Part shown: piece by piece, positions 18,342-26,420 of the stretch
Numbering within the stretch: the first letter of the stretch is position 1
How the letters are laid out: each line of letters begins with the position of its first letter
Assembly (NCBI RefSeq): GCF_016859125.1
Contig: NZ_CP069338.1
Coordinates: 3,746,501-3,810,500, forward strand
DNA length: 64,000 bases
Direction: 5' to 3'
From: Archangium violaceum
Lineage (GTDB): Bacteria; Myxococcota; Myxococcia; Myxococcales; Myxococcaceae
Made by a program: the position numbers and the translations under genes
Notes under the pieces: generated by a model
Databases searched by the model: none
What the model saw: the letters and a program-made list of their open reading frames with translations, nothing else
What the model was told of the DNA's origin: nothing

Positions 18342-19134
18342 GCGTCACCTCGCGTCCAAACAGCACCGCTCCGAGCGCCACCACGGCCATGCCCAGCGCG
18401 CCCCAGCCCATGGAGGCCCAGGCCTCCTTGCCCTTCATCGTGGGCACCACGGGATCGGGCGGCAGGTTGTAGACCTCGGGTTTGTCCACGAGCAGGAAGA
18501 ACGCGTTGAGCCCGCCGGTGCCCGGCTGGCTCTCCGCGTCCGCGCCGTACAGGTACGCCTGCTCCCATCCCTTCTCATGGAGCTGCGCCACGCGCCGATA
18601 TGCCCGCTCGCGCAGCTCGTCCACGTCTCCGAACTGGATGGAGGCGGTGGGGCACGCCTTGGCGCAGGCGGGCGTCATGTCCTCGCCCAGCCGGTCGTAG
18701 CAGAGCGTGCATTTCCACGCGCGCCCGTCGTCCTCGCGCCGGTCGATGACGCCGAAGGGGCACGCCGCCACGCAATAGCCGCAGCCGTTGCACACGTCCG
18801 GCTGGACATAGACGGTGTCGAACTCGGTGCGGATGATGGCGCCCGTGGGGCACGCCTCCAGGCACCCCGCGCGCTGGCAGTGCTTGCACACGTCCGAGCT
18901 CATCAGCCACGAGAAGTCCATCAGGCCCACCGTCTGGGTGGGCAGGGGCACCGGCCGCTCGACGAAGGCCACGTGCCGCCAGGTGGACGCCCCCAGGTGC
19001 CCCGTGTTGTCGTACGACATGCCGGTGAGCCGGAAGCCGTCATCCGGGAGCTGGTTCCACTGCTTGCAGGCCACCTCGCACGCCTTGCAGCCGATGCAGA
19101 GGGTCGTGTCGGTGAAGAAGCCCTTCTGTCCCAT
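18334..19134 (-). CDS. Formate dehydrogenase iron-sulfur (beta) subunit
   Basis: 266 residues carrying four Cys clusters for four [4Fe-4S] centres: CIGCKACEVAC near 13, CKHCQRAGCLEACPTGA near 85, CNGCGYCVAACPFG near 115 and CTLCYDRLG with CAKACP near 140-155. It transfers electrons from the molybdenum/selenocysteine subunit to the NrfD subunit. C-terminal residues 240-260 (GWGALGMAVVALGAVLFG) form one membrane span, as in FdnH-type beta subunits. Start ATG 19134 lies 5 bp after the catalytic subunit's stop with GGAGAAGAGG overlapping that stop. Confidence 0.92.
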   Translation of the reverse strand: MGQKGFFTDTTLCIGCKACEVACKQWNQLPDDGFRLTGMSYDNTGHLGASTWRHVAFVERPVPLPTQTVGLMDFSWLMSSDVCKHCQRAGCLEACPTGAIIRTEFDTVYVQPDVCNGCGYCVAACPFGVIDRREDDGRAWKCTLCYDRLGEDMTPACAKACPTASIQFGDVDELRERAYRRVAQLHEKGWEQAYLYGADAESQPGTGGLNAFFLLVDKPEVYNLPPDPVVPTMKGKEAWASMGWGALGMAVVALGAVLFGREVTHG

Positions 19135-19139
19135 GGGCG

Positions 19140-22100
19140 CTACCTCTTCTCCTGCTGGGGTTTGTCCGTGGGCGGGCCGACGTCCTCGTGGTCCCTCCCC
19201 ACTTCGCTGACACCCGGTGGCAGCGGCCATGGCTCCCAGCCCATGGCGGCGCGCCGGCCCCGGCTGCGTCTGCCGGGGAGGAGGTTGCAGGTGAGCGCCT
19301 TGGACTCCTGGATGGAGACGTTCGGATCCGCCGAGAAGTGCGTCAGATCATTGGCGCTCTCGCCCTTCGACCGCCCCGTGTAGCCCCAGTGGTACGGCAG
19401 GCCCACCTGGTGCACCCGCTTGCCGTCGAGCTGCAACGGGCGGATGCGCTCCGTCACCAGCACCCGGCACTCCACCTCCCCGCGCGCCGTGTACACCGTG
19501 CACCAGCCACCGTTCTCCAGCTCCACCTCGTCGGCCAGCTCCGGAGACACCTCGACGAACATCTCCGGCTGCAGCTCGCTCAGCCACGACAGCCAGCGCG
19601 ACATGCCGCCCGCGGTGTGGTGCTCGGTGAGCCGGTACGTGGTGAGCACGTAGGGGTAGCGCGGGTCCTCCCACGCGCGGTGGTAGGGATTGTCCCGGCG
19701 CCGCCAGTCGTAGCGCGCCGGATTGCACTGCTGCCCGTAGAGGAAGTTGTGGACGGGGGACTCCAGCGGCTCGTAGTGCGTGGGCAGCGGCCCGTCCATC
19801 ATCCCGCTCGGCGCGAAGAGCCAGCCCTTCCCGTCCGCCTGCATGATGAATGGATCATTCCCGGAGATGGACTCCAACCCGATGGCGCCCTTCTCGGGGC
19901 GGTAGGTGGGCGGTCGGTCGGCGATGTAGTCGGGCACGTCCTCGCCCGTCCAACTGCCCTTCTGGGCATCCCACCAGACGTACTTCTTGCGCTCGCTCCA
20001 GGGACGGCCCTCGGGGTCCGCCGAGGCGCGGTTGTAGAGGAGGCGCCGGTTGGCGGGCCACGCCCAGCCCCACTCGAGCGCCACCCACGTCTGCTCGCGG
20101 CCCGGCTTCTTGCGCGCCGGCTGGTTCACCCCGTCCGCGTAGCAGCCCGAGTAGAGCCAGCAGCCACTCGCGGTGGAGCCGTCGTCCTTCAACTCCTTGA
20201 AGCCACTCACCGGCTCGCCATCCGCCACCGTGTAACCGTTGATCTCCTTCAGCACGGCCTCGGCGTCGGGCTCCTGGAGCGGGCCCTTCGTCGGATAGTC
20301 CCAGGTGAGGGCCTGGATGGGCCGGTCCTTCTCCTCGGTGGAGTGCGCGTAGAGCTTCTTGAGCCGGCGCCCGAGCTCGAAGACGAGGTGCAGATCACTG
20401 CGCGCCTCTCCGGGTGGCTCCACGGCCTTGAAGTGCCACTGCAGCAGGCGCTGGGTGTTGGTGTACGAGCCCTCCTTCTCCGTGTGCGCGGCACAGGGGA
20501 AGAAGAAGACCTCGGTTCGAATGTCCTGGGGGCGCACATCGCCGCGCACCACCTCGGGGGCGGTGCGCCAGAACTCGGCCGTCTCGGTGAGGCTGAAGTC
20601 GTTCACCACCAGCCAGTCGAGCTTCTGCAGGGCCTTGCGCTGGAGGGCCCCGTTCATCGAGCCCACCACGGGATTCTCGCCCATGACGAAGTAGCCCTTC
20701 ACGCGGCCATCGGCCATGTCGGCCACGGTCACCATGTGCGAGTGGTTGCCGGTGAGCTTCGGTATCCAATGGAAGCCCCAGTCGTTGTCCTTCGTGGCGG
20801 CGTCGCCGTAGTACGCCTTGAGCAGCGAGACGACGTACTTGGGGAACTCGCTCCACCAGCCGCTGGCCGACTCGTTGTCGTGGATGTACTGGTCGAAGCG
20901 CTGCGCGTCCGGCGCGTGCGGCATGGGGATGTAGCCGGGCAGCAGGTTGTAGAGCGTGGGGAGGTCGGTGGAGCCCTGGATGGAGGCGTGGCCGCGCAGG
21001 GCCATGATGCCGCCGCCGGGCCGGCCGATGTTGCCGAGCAGCAGCTGGATGATGGCGGCGGTGCGGATGTTCTGCACGCCCACCGAGTGCTGCGTCCAGC
21101 CCACCGCGTAGCAGAAGGCGCTGGTGCGCTCGCGCCCTGAGTTGTCGCAGAGCGCCCTGGCCACCTTCAGGAAGAGCTCCTCGGGGACGCCGCAGATGCG
21201 CGAGACGACCGCCGGCGTGTAGCGCGAGAAGTGGCGCTTGAGCACCTGGAAGACACAGCGCGGGTGCTGGAGCGTCTTGTCCCTGGACACCTCGGTGACG
21301 TTCTTGCCGCGCACGCGCCCGTGGCCGCCCGCTCCCGGCTCGCCGAAGAGCTCCTTATGGCCCGCGGCGGGCACCACGCCGTCCATGTTCTCGTACTGCC
21401 AGGATTGGGGATCGTACTTGCCCGTCTCCGGGTCGTAGCCGCTGAAGAGGCCATCCAACTCCTCGGTGTCCCGGAAGTCCTCGCGGAGGATGGCGGGCGC
21501 GTTGGTGTAGTTCACGACGTAGTCGTGGAAGTAGCGCTCGTTCTCCAGGATGTAGTGGACGATTCCCCCGAGGAACGCGATGTCCGAGCCCGCGCGAAGC
21601 GGCACGTACACGTCCGCCATGGCGCTGGTGCGGGTGAAGCGGGGGTCCACGTGGATGACGGTGGCGCCGCGCTCTCGCGCCTCCATCACCCACTGGAAGC
21701 CCACCGGGTGACACTCGGCCATGTTGCTGCCCATGATGACGATGCAGTCCGCGTTCTGCAGATCCTGCTGGAACGAGGTGGCACCGCCGCGACCGAACGA
21801 GATGCCCAGACCGGGCACCGTGGAGGAGTGTCATATTCGAGCCTGGTTCTCCACCTGGACGATGCCGAGCCCGGCGGTGAAGAGCTTCTTGATGAGGTAG
21901 TTCTCCTCGTTGTCGAGCGTGGCGCCGCCCAGGTGGGCAATCCCCAGGGTGCGATTGACGATCTCCCCCTTGGCGTTCTTCTCTTCCCAGGTGGCGTCGC
22001 GCGTCTTCTTCACGCGCTCGGCGACCATGTCCAGGGCCTTGTGGAGGGGGATGCGCTCCCACTGCATGGCGCCGGGACGCCGGTAGAGGACGGTGTCGAG

Positions 22101-22403
22101 CCGGTGGCTACCGGTGACGAGCTGGAAGGTGGCGGCGCCCTTGGGGCAGAGCCGGCCGCGGGAGATGGGTGAGTCCTCGTCACCCTCGATGTCGAGAATC
22201 CTCTCGTCCTTCACATAGACGCGTTGGCCACAGCCGACGGCACAGTAGGGGCAGATGGACTGGACGACCTTGTCGGCCTGGGCCGTACGTGGCTCCAGCT
22301 CGCGGCTGCGCTCGGACATGGCCGTCTCACCCAGGGCGGTGGAGTCCTTCTCCTGGAGTTGACGGATGAGAGGCCAGCGAGAGAGCAGGTCCAAGAGTCC
22401 CAT
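19140..22403 (-). CDS. Selenocysteine-containing formate dehydrogenase, catalytic subunit
   Basis: 1087 residues including Sec191, encoded by an in-frame TGA at 21831-21833. Reading through it joins two perfectly collinear halves: NQARI before and HSSTVPGLGISFGRGGAT after, exactly the formate dehydrogenase active-site strand. A SECIS hairpin follows the TGA. Other landmarks: [4Fe-4S] ligands CPYCAVGC near 70 and LCPKG near 103, DPRFTRTSAMADVYVPLRAG near 245, and a C-terminal MGD-binding domain. It oxidises formate to CO2 with Mo/W-bis-MGD. Start ATG 22403 follows GGAGGC. No twin-arginine signal is present, unlike E. coli FdnG. First gene of a three-gene operon with 18334 and 17121. Confidence 0.93.
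21802..21833 (-). promoter_or_regulatory. Selenocysteine UGA codon and bacterial SECIS element
   Basis: Minus strand: UGA, 12 nt, then stem GUGCCC / GGGCAU (one G-U pair) with the apical loop GGUCU. This is the same loop and almost the same UGA-to-stem spacing as in E. coli fdhF, where SelB binds. It lies inside the coding sequence and is itself translated. Confidence 0.9.
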
Positions 22404-22438
22404 GGCATGCCTCCGGGAGGACGAGGTTCCGACGAAAG
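22404..22438. promoter_or_regulatory. Divergent region before fdh operon and toxin frame
   Basis: Short gap holding the GGAGG ribosome site of the formate dehydrogenase gene on the minus strand. The fdh promoter must lie further right, in the sequence up to about 22640 that also carries repeat copy 2. Confidence 0.4.
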
Positions 22439-23353
22439 GTGGGGATGGACGAGACGGGAAGCGAGGGGGGAGGGAGCTGTTCCGTGGAACAGTCACCGAA
22501 CCCACCAGGCAACCGAGCGTGCCCCACTCCCCTCTCCCTCTGGGAGAGGGACGGGGTGAGGGTCGACAATCCACTCGGCCTGTCCTGCACTACCACTCCT
22601 CACGCGCCGCACGGTTCGTTCCCAGGCTCACGGTCCCGGTTCAACCAGTCGTGTGGTGCAGCCTGTGCCGCCCCCGTCAATGCAAGCACCGGGGAGTTCC
22701 TCGCTCCAACGGCGACCCGCGCCGGTCAGGTGCTCGACAAGGTCGTTCAGGTCGCGGAGGCCGTCCAGGGCCTCAACATCCTCGCGAGGGCCCTGTCCGG
22801 CGCGGAGCTGGATCTCGTCGAGGAGACTCTCAAGGATTGCGCGGCGCAGGCCCACGCTGACGTCAACGCTGCCTACCAGCAACGGGATGGGGGCTCGAAG
22901 TTCGAGAACGGCAAGTTTCCAAATGACGCCGAGTGCTTGAAAACAGTCGGGTTCGATGACTCGGGGGAAAATGTCTCCCTCGCCCAGGAGCTTGGCCGAC
23001 TCAAGCACGCTGTGGCCTTTGCCTGCCTCAAGGTTCGCCTACCTCTGGACCTCCGTGAAAACTTCACCGTCGAGCCTCGCTACAAGCCGGACCCGGATGT
23101 GAATGGCGTCGTGCTGACCAACAAGGGTCTCGACACCCTCCATCCAGACTTCGTGGTGCACGGGACGAGGAATGCCACCGACGTGCAGTGCGTCTACGAG
23201 TTCAAGTTTCCCTGCCTCTCCTCCTACAAGCTGGACCCTCGCAAGTCTCCGGGAGTAAAGGCTCAACTGGATGCCTACCAGAAGCTCACGAAACGATGTC
23301 CCGCGGCCATCATCTCTCCCGGGGGGCTTTTCCAACACGGCATCCATCCATGA
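22439..23353 (+). CDS. Putative PD-(D/E)xK nuclease toxin (start uncertain)
   Basis: The frame is open from GTG 22439 (304 residues), but the first ~45 codons read through repeat copy 2 and look non-coding; conserved-looking sequence starts near 22640. The C-terminal half carries a nuclease signature: D237 in HPDFVV, E254-x-K256 in CVYEFKFPC, then Q-x-x-x-Y in AQLDAY near 276-280, as in RecB-like PD-(D/E)xK enzymes. Four or more Cys suggest an exported protein. Its stop overlaps the ATG of the DUF3396 immunity gene (ATGA), so they are coupled. No signal peptide or delivery domain is visible, so the 5' end may have been lost. GC at third positions is lower than in neighbours, suggesting transfer. 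Confidence 0.65.
   Translation: MGMDETGSEGGGSCSVEQSPNPPGNRACPTPLSLWERDGVRVDNPLGLSCTTTPHAPHGSFPGSRSRFNQSCGAACAAPVNASTGEFLAPTATRAGQVLDKVVQVAEAVQGLNILARALSGAELDLVEETLKDCAAQAHADVNAAYQQRDGGSKFENGKFPNDAECLKTVGFDDSGENVSLAQELGRLKHAVAFACLKVRLPLDLRENFTVEPRYKPDPDVNGVVLTNKGLDTLHPDFVVHGTRNATDVQCVYEFKFPCLSSYKLDPRKSPGVKAQLDAYQKLTKRCPAAIISPGGLFQHGIHP
22529..22564 (+). repeat. Dispersed palindromic repeat, copy 2
   Basis: 36 bp copy in direct orientation, between the fdh operon and the conserved part of the toxin gene. It is open in the toxin frame and may mark the point where the toxin's N-terminus was lost. Confidence 0.9.
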
Positions 23354-24399
23354 CTTCACCCTTCCCTCGCATCCGCCATCGTGGACGTCGCCCTGGCTAC
23401 GTCAAGCTCTGGAGTGGTGAAGAGCCCCGCTTTCCGCGGGAACTTCTCGCGCGAGACGTGGTTCGCTTCGCCTTCTACCTGCCCTACGACCACCCGGACA
23501 TCGCCTCTGGGGTGAGTCATGCTGTCGAGAGCTATATGCGTGTTGTCGGGCAGGGTCCCAAGACCATCAACCGTGCCTTCACCAACGACGATGAAGGTGA
23601 TGCTCTGCACGAAGAGCGCTGGAGCTATATCCGCCGTCTTCTTCTTCCCGAGCGGCCTTTCCGCTTCGTCGAGGAACTCAGCGAGCCAACTGCCAACCGA
23701 TTGGAAAAGAGGGGCTATGCCACTCAGCTCATCTTCAACGGAGGCATCTTCAGCAGCAATGGCTACGAGCTTTGCTACCGGGCCCGCCTTCCCTGGCGTA
23801 CGCCATCACCGGACTCCGTGAGCCTCCTCACCGCGACGTTTCCCACCGAGTACCTGGAGGTGCACGGCGCTGCGAGGGTGCGCGAGCTCGCCTTGGAGAT
23901 GGCGTCCCAGCTTCGTTTCGCCTCTGGCCACGCCGGCCTCGCTCTCCACCTCTACGGGTCCCTGCGTCCCTCGGATGCGGCCCTCCGCGCCGAGTTCCTG
24001 CGTTATCCGGGGATCGATCTGCGCACGGCCTGGCTCGGCGCTCACCGGATGGGCTTGCGAGTCGATGGTGTCCACTGGCTCAACTTCCTCGCGCAACCCG
24101 TGCTGGGCCAGCTCGGTGGTGCCACTGCCCTACGCTCTCGTCTCCATGCCCCCGAAACCACCGTGCACGAACTCGAGGGCGACCGCGTCGTCGTCTCCCT
24201 CGGTGAAATGCCCGAAGCGGGAGACCTGTCCGCCGGGAAGGCCCTTCCCGCGTACCACGAGCTCGCACGGGTGCTGGAGCCCTGGCTCGAGCCTCCGCGG
24301 TTGTGGGAGCGCATCTGGCCCGGCGAGCCTGTGCTTCACTCGAGCCTGTGCTTCAGCGAGGACGAAGCTCGGCGCTGGTGGATGCGATTCCTCGATTGA
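23350..24399 (+). CDS. DUF3396 (type VI/TsiV-type) immunity protein
   Basis: 349 residues from ATG 23350, overlapping the toxin stop as ATGA. Family features of DUF3396: N-terminal VRFAFYLPYDHPDIASGVSH near 38, central FPTEYLEVHGAARVRELALE near 175, SGHAGLALHLYGSL near 207, and the C-terminal block HWLNFLAQPVLGQLGG then LEGDRVVVSLGEMPEAGD and LARVLEPWLE. DUF3396 proteins neutralise cognate toxins in T6SS and other polymorphic systems (family knowledge). No signal peptide, so it acts in the cytosol, consistent with a nuclease target. Tight coupling makes this a toxin-immunity module. Base composition is less GC-biased than in housekeeping neighbours. Confidence 0.85.
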   Translation: MTSPFPRIRHRGRRPGYVKLWSGEEPRFPRELLARDVVRFAFYLPYDHPDIASGVSHAVESYMRVVGQGPKTINRAFTNDDEGDALHEERWSYIRRLLLPERPFRFVEELSEPTANRLEKRGYATQLIFNGGIFSSNGYELCYRARLPWRTPSPDSVSLLTATFPTEYLEVHGAARVRELALEMASQLRFASGHAGLALHLYGSLRPSDAALRAEFLRYPGIDLRTAWLGAHRMGLRVDGVHWLNFLAQPVLGQLGGATALRSRLHAPETTVHELEGDRVVVSLGEMPEAGDLSAGKALPAYHELARVLEPWLEPPRLWERIWPGEPVLHSSLCFSEDEARRWWMRFLD

Positions 24400-24417
24400 T
24401 GCGCCTCGCGGGCGGGC

Positions 24418-24612
24418 TCAGGCCTGCGCGACTTCGTACGTGATGCGCAGCCCCCGGTGGGTCATCGTGACGAGCGGACGGCCGAACCAGCCGCAGTACT
24501 TGCAGACGCCGTTCGGTCCGGACGCGGTGACCCGCACCGGCAGGTCCGCCGCGCACACGGGGCAGCCCTCGGGAATCATGTAATCGCGTGGCGTTGTCTG
24601 AACGTCGGTCAT
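24418..24612 (-). CDS. Small zinc-ribbon protein
   Basis: 64 residues from ATG 24612. Two CxxC pairs, CPVC near 17 and CKYC near 37, spaced like a zinc ribbon, followed by a beta-rich WFGRPLVTMTHRGLRITYEV. It is convergent with the immunity gene, with 18 bp between stops. The start has no strong ribosome site; the frame is open upstream to 24762 but that part has a Pro/Arg-rich, shadow-like composition. Function unknown, perhaps nucleic-acid or protein binding. Confidence 0.65.
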   Translation of the reverse strand: MTDVQTTPRDYMIPEGCPVCAADLPVRVTASGPNGVCKYCGWFGRPLVTMTHRGLRITYEVAQA

Positions 24613-24780
24613 TGTTTCTAGGTAATGCAGGCATCGCGCTCCGCAACGTCGCGCGACGACTCTTCCCGGCAACGTCCGCGTGCAAGGGCTCGGCTGCCTG
24701 CTCGGGCTCTCTCGCGAGCACGGCGCTCCGGGAACCGGGTCGTTGGAATCTCGTGCGTCCACCCCACGAGGAACCGGCGA

Positions 24781-24808
24781 GGGAACGGCGCCCGGTGGCG
24801 CCGCTCCC
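24781..24808 (-). terminator. Hairpin downstream of the HEAT/M23 operon
   Basis: CGGCGCC and GGCGCCG pair around CGGT, extended by GGG/CCC after a 2 nt mismatch. It lies 30 bp past the stop of the M23 gene on the minus strand. No T-tract, so a Rho-independent role is uncertain. Confidence 0.4.
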
Positions 24809-24837
24809 CGGCCGGTGTCGGGCCCCGCACGCTCCGC

Positions 24838-25365
24838 TCAGTCGAGGTAGCCGAGCGTCTCGCTGCGATCCACGTACTCGCCCTTGGTGGTGTAGTTCGC
24901 GTACCAGGACGTGTCGTTGGAGCCGTTCAGGTCGTACTGGATGTGGCTGTGGGGACCGGTGACGTTGCCGGTGCCGCCCTCGTCACCGACCTGGCAGCGG
25001 TCGCACGTACGGTCATACGAGTTGGCCGTCTTGTTGAAGTGCCAGATGCGGAAGGTGTACCCGTTCGCCCAGATGTGCTTGACCTCGTTCTGGTTGCCGC
25101 TGCCGTTCCCGTAGCAGACGTTGGTGCTGGTGCGGATGGTCACGTTCCAGGAGACCGAGCCCACCACGCCCGTCTGGACACCCCAGTAGTTGCAACCGGA
25201 ACCGCTGGCCACGTCGATCGCGCCGTGGAACGAACCGCTCGAGTAGTACGTGAGGGCCGTCACCGTGCCCGGGTGCGGAGACCGGACCTCGTGCGCGGTC
25301 ACCGCCGTGGGGAGGATCGCCAGGGACGCCAGCGCCGCCAGGGACATCTTCATCGTCTTGCGCAT
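24838..25365 (-). CDS. Secreted M23-like metallopeptidase domain protein
   Basis: 175 residues with signal peptide MRKTMKMSLAALASLAILPT. Peptidase M23 (lysostaphin-type) zinc motifs are visible: HGAID (HxxxD) near 47 and GPHSHIQ (HxH) near 136. Cys pairs (CNYWG, CYGN, CDRC) suggest disulfides in a secreted enzyme. It should cut peptide crossbridges in peptidoglycan or Gly-rich proteins such as prey walls. The domain is minimal, with no SH3 or LysM targeting module. Last of three genes on the minus strand behind two HEAT-repeat genes (54 bp gap). Confidence 0.8.
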   Translation of the reverse strand: MRKTMKMSLAALASLAILPTAVTAHEVRSPHPGTVTALTYYSSGSFHGAIDVASGSGCNYWGVQTGVVGSVSWNVTIRTSTNVCYGNGSGNQNEVKHIWANGYTFRIWHFNKTANSYDRTCDRCQVGDEGGTGNVTGPHSHIQYDLNGSNDTSWYANYTTKGEYVDRSETLGYLD

Positions 25366-25419
25366 CGTCGTTCCTCTCGGGCCGGTTCACGGCCCGCGTG
25401 GAGGGGGGAGGTTGCTGTT

Positions 25420-26406
25420 CTACGGAGCCTGCTGCAGCCGCTGCTTCTCCCTCAGGATCAGGCTCCACTCCTGAAGGCCCATGTCGAGCACTCGGATCCA
25501 CGTGTCGACCTCGGGTGCCAGGCTGGGGTCGACGTCGCGCAGCCGCCGCAGCTCGGGCACCGCGCTGGAGAAGCCGAGCTGCGCGATGCTCCGCAGGAGG
25601 GCCTTGCGCACTCCGGGGTCGCGCTCGTCGCGGTACATGCCGAGCAGGGACTCCCGGGCGCTCGCCATCTGCTCCGCGCCCACCCCGCCCAGCGCGGTGG
25701 CCGCCGCCGCGCGGACCCCGGCATCGTCGCTGCGCAGCAACGACTGAATCCCGCTGGCCGAGCCGGCGCTGATTTTATGGGTGTCGATATTGCCGAGAAT
25801 CTTCGCCGTCACCTGGGGATCCGCGGAGGCCACCGCGGCCGCCACCGCGGTGTTCGAGGCCGGGCCGTGGTAGCCCGAGTAGACCTGCTGGATGTCCTCG
25901 ACGATGTTCGTCGCGGCCTCCTGGCGCACCTCGGGCGAGGCGTCCCTCACCAGGCGCTCGTACATGTCCCCCGTCTTCTCGAGGGCGCTGGTGCGCCGCA
26001 TCGCGCGCACGGTGGCGGCGCGGAGGGCCGGGTCGGGTTCCTCCAGGACCCTTCGGACCACGGCCTCCATGGCGCTGGGGTCCGCCTCGCGCTCGGTGCG
26101 CGCGACCAGGGCGGCCGCCAGGTGCTCGGCCATGAGCGGATCCCTCTCCCGCTCGAAGGCCGCCTGGAGCTCGCCGCCGGGCAGGTTCACGGCGGACTCG
26201 CGCAGCAGGGTCCGCATGTATTTCTTGTAGGCCTCCGACTTCGAGTGGAGCCCACGGCGGATGGAGTCCATCAGGCCCTCCACCGAGCAGGTCTCCGCTT
26301 GGAGGGCGGGCGCCGGGCCCGGGGAAGCCGCCCGCGCGGCCGTGGGCAGGAGAGGGCTGAGCGTGAGCGCCAGCAGGAGGGGGCGGAAGGAAGGGGGGCG
26401 TGTCAT
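25420..26406 (-). CDS. Secreted HEAT-repeat protein
   Basis: 328 residues from ATG 26406. Signal peptide MTRPPSFRPLLLALTLSPLL then AARAA; residues 75-300 are HEAT-type alpha-solenoid repeats (DPALRAATVRAMRRT, SPEVRQEAATNIVED, DAGVRAAAATALGGVG, DPGVRKALLRSIAQLG). A Cys after the signal (ETCSVEGL) may pair with that of its upstream partner. The frame continues upstream to 27303, but that is antisense-like overlap with the next gene. Sits between a membrane-anchored HEAT protein (14 bp upstream) and the M23 peptidase, so a common envelope function is likely. Confidence 0.82.
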   Translation of the reverse strand: MTRPPSFRPLLLALTLSPLLPTAARAASPGPAPALQAETCSVEGLMDSIRRGLHSKSEAYKKYMRTLLRESAVNLPGGELQAAFERERDPLMAEHLAAALVARTEREADPSAMEAVVRRVLEEPDPALRAATVRAMRRTSALEKTGDMYERLVRDASPEVRQEAATNIVEDIQQVYSGYHGPASNTAVAAAVASADPQVTAKILGNIDTHKISAGSASGIQSLLRSDDAGVRAAAATALGGVGAEQMASARESLLGMYRDERDPGVRKALLRSIAQLGFSSAVPELRRLRDVDPSLAPEVDTWIRVLDMGLQEWSLILREKQRLQQAP

Positions 26407-26420
26407 GGGGGCTCCCGTGC

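Noticed and set aside
21819-21834. Formate dehydrogenase read as two genes or a nonsense-mutated pseudogene
   Set aside because: The TGA is at the exact selenocysteine position, both halves are in one frame, and a SECIS hairpin follows.
19140-22403. Formate dehydrogenase and moeA/mobA as one Mo cluster
   Set aside because: 17 kb of unrelated genes separate them and they differ in strand arrangement; functional link yes, operon no.
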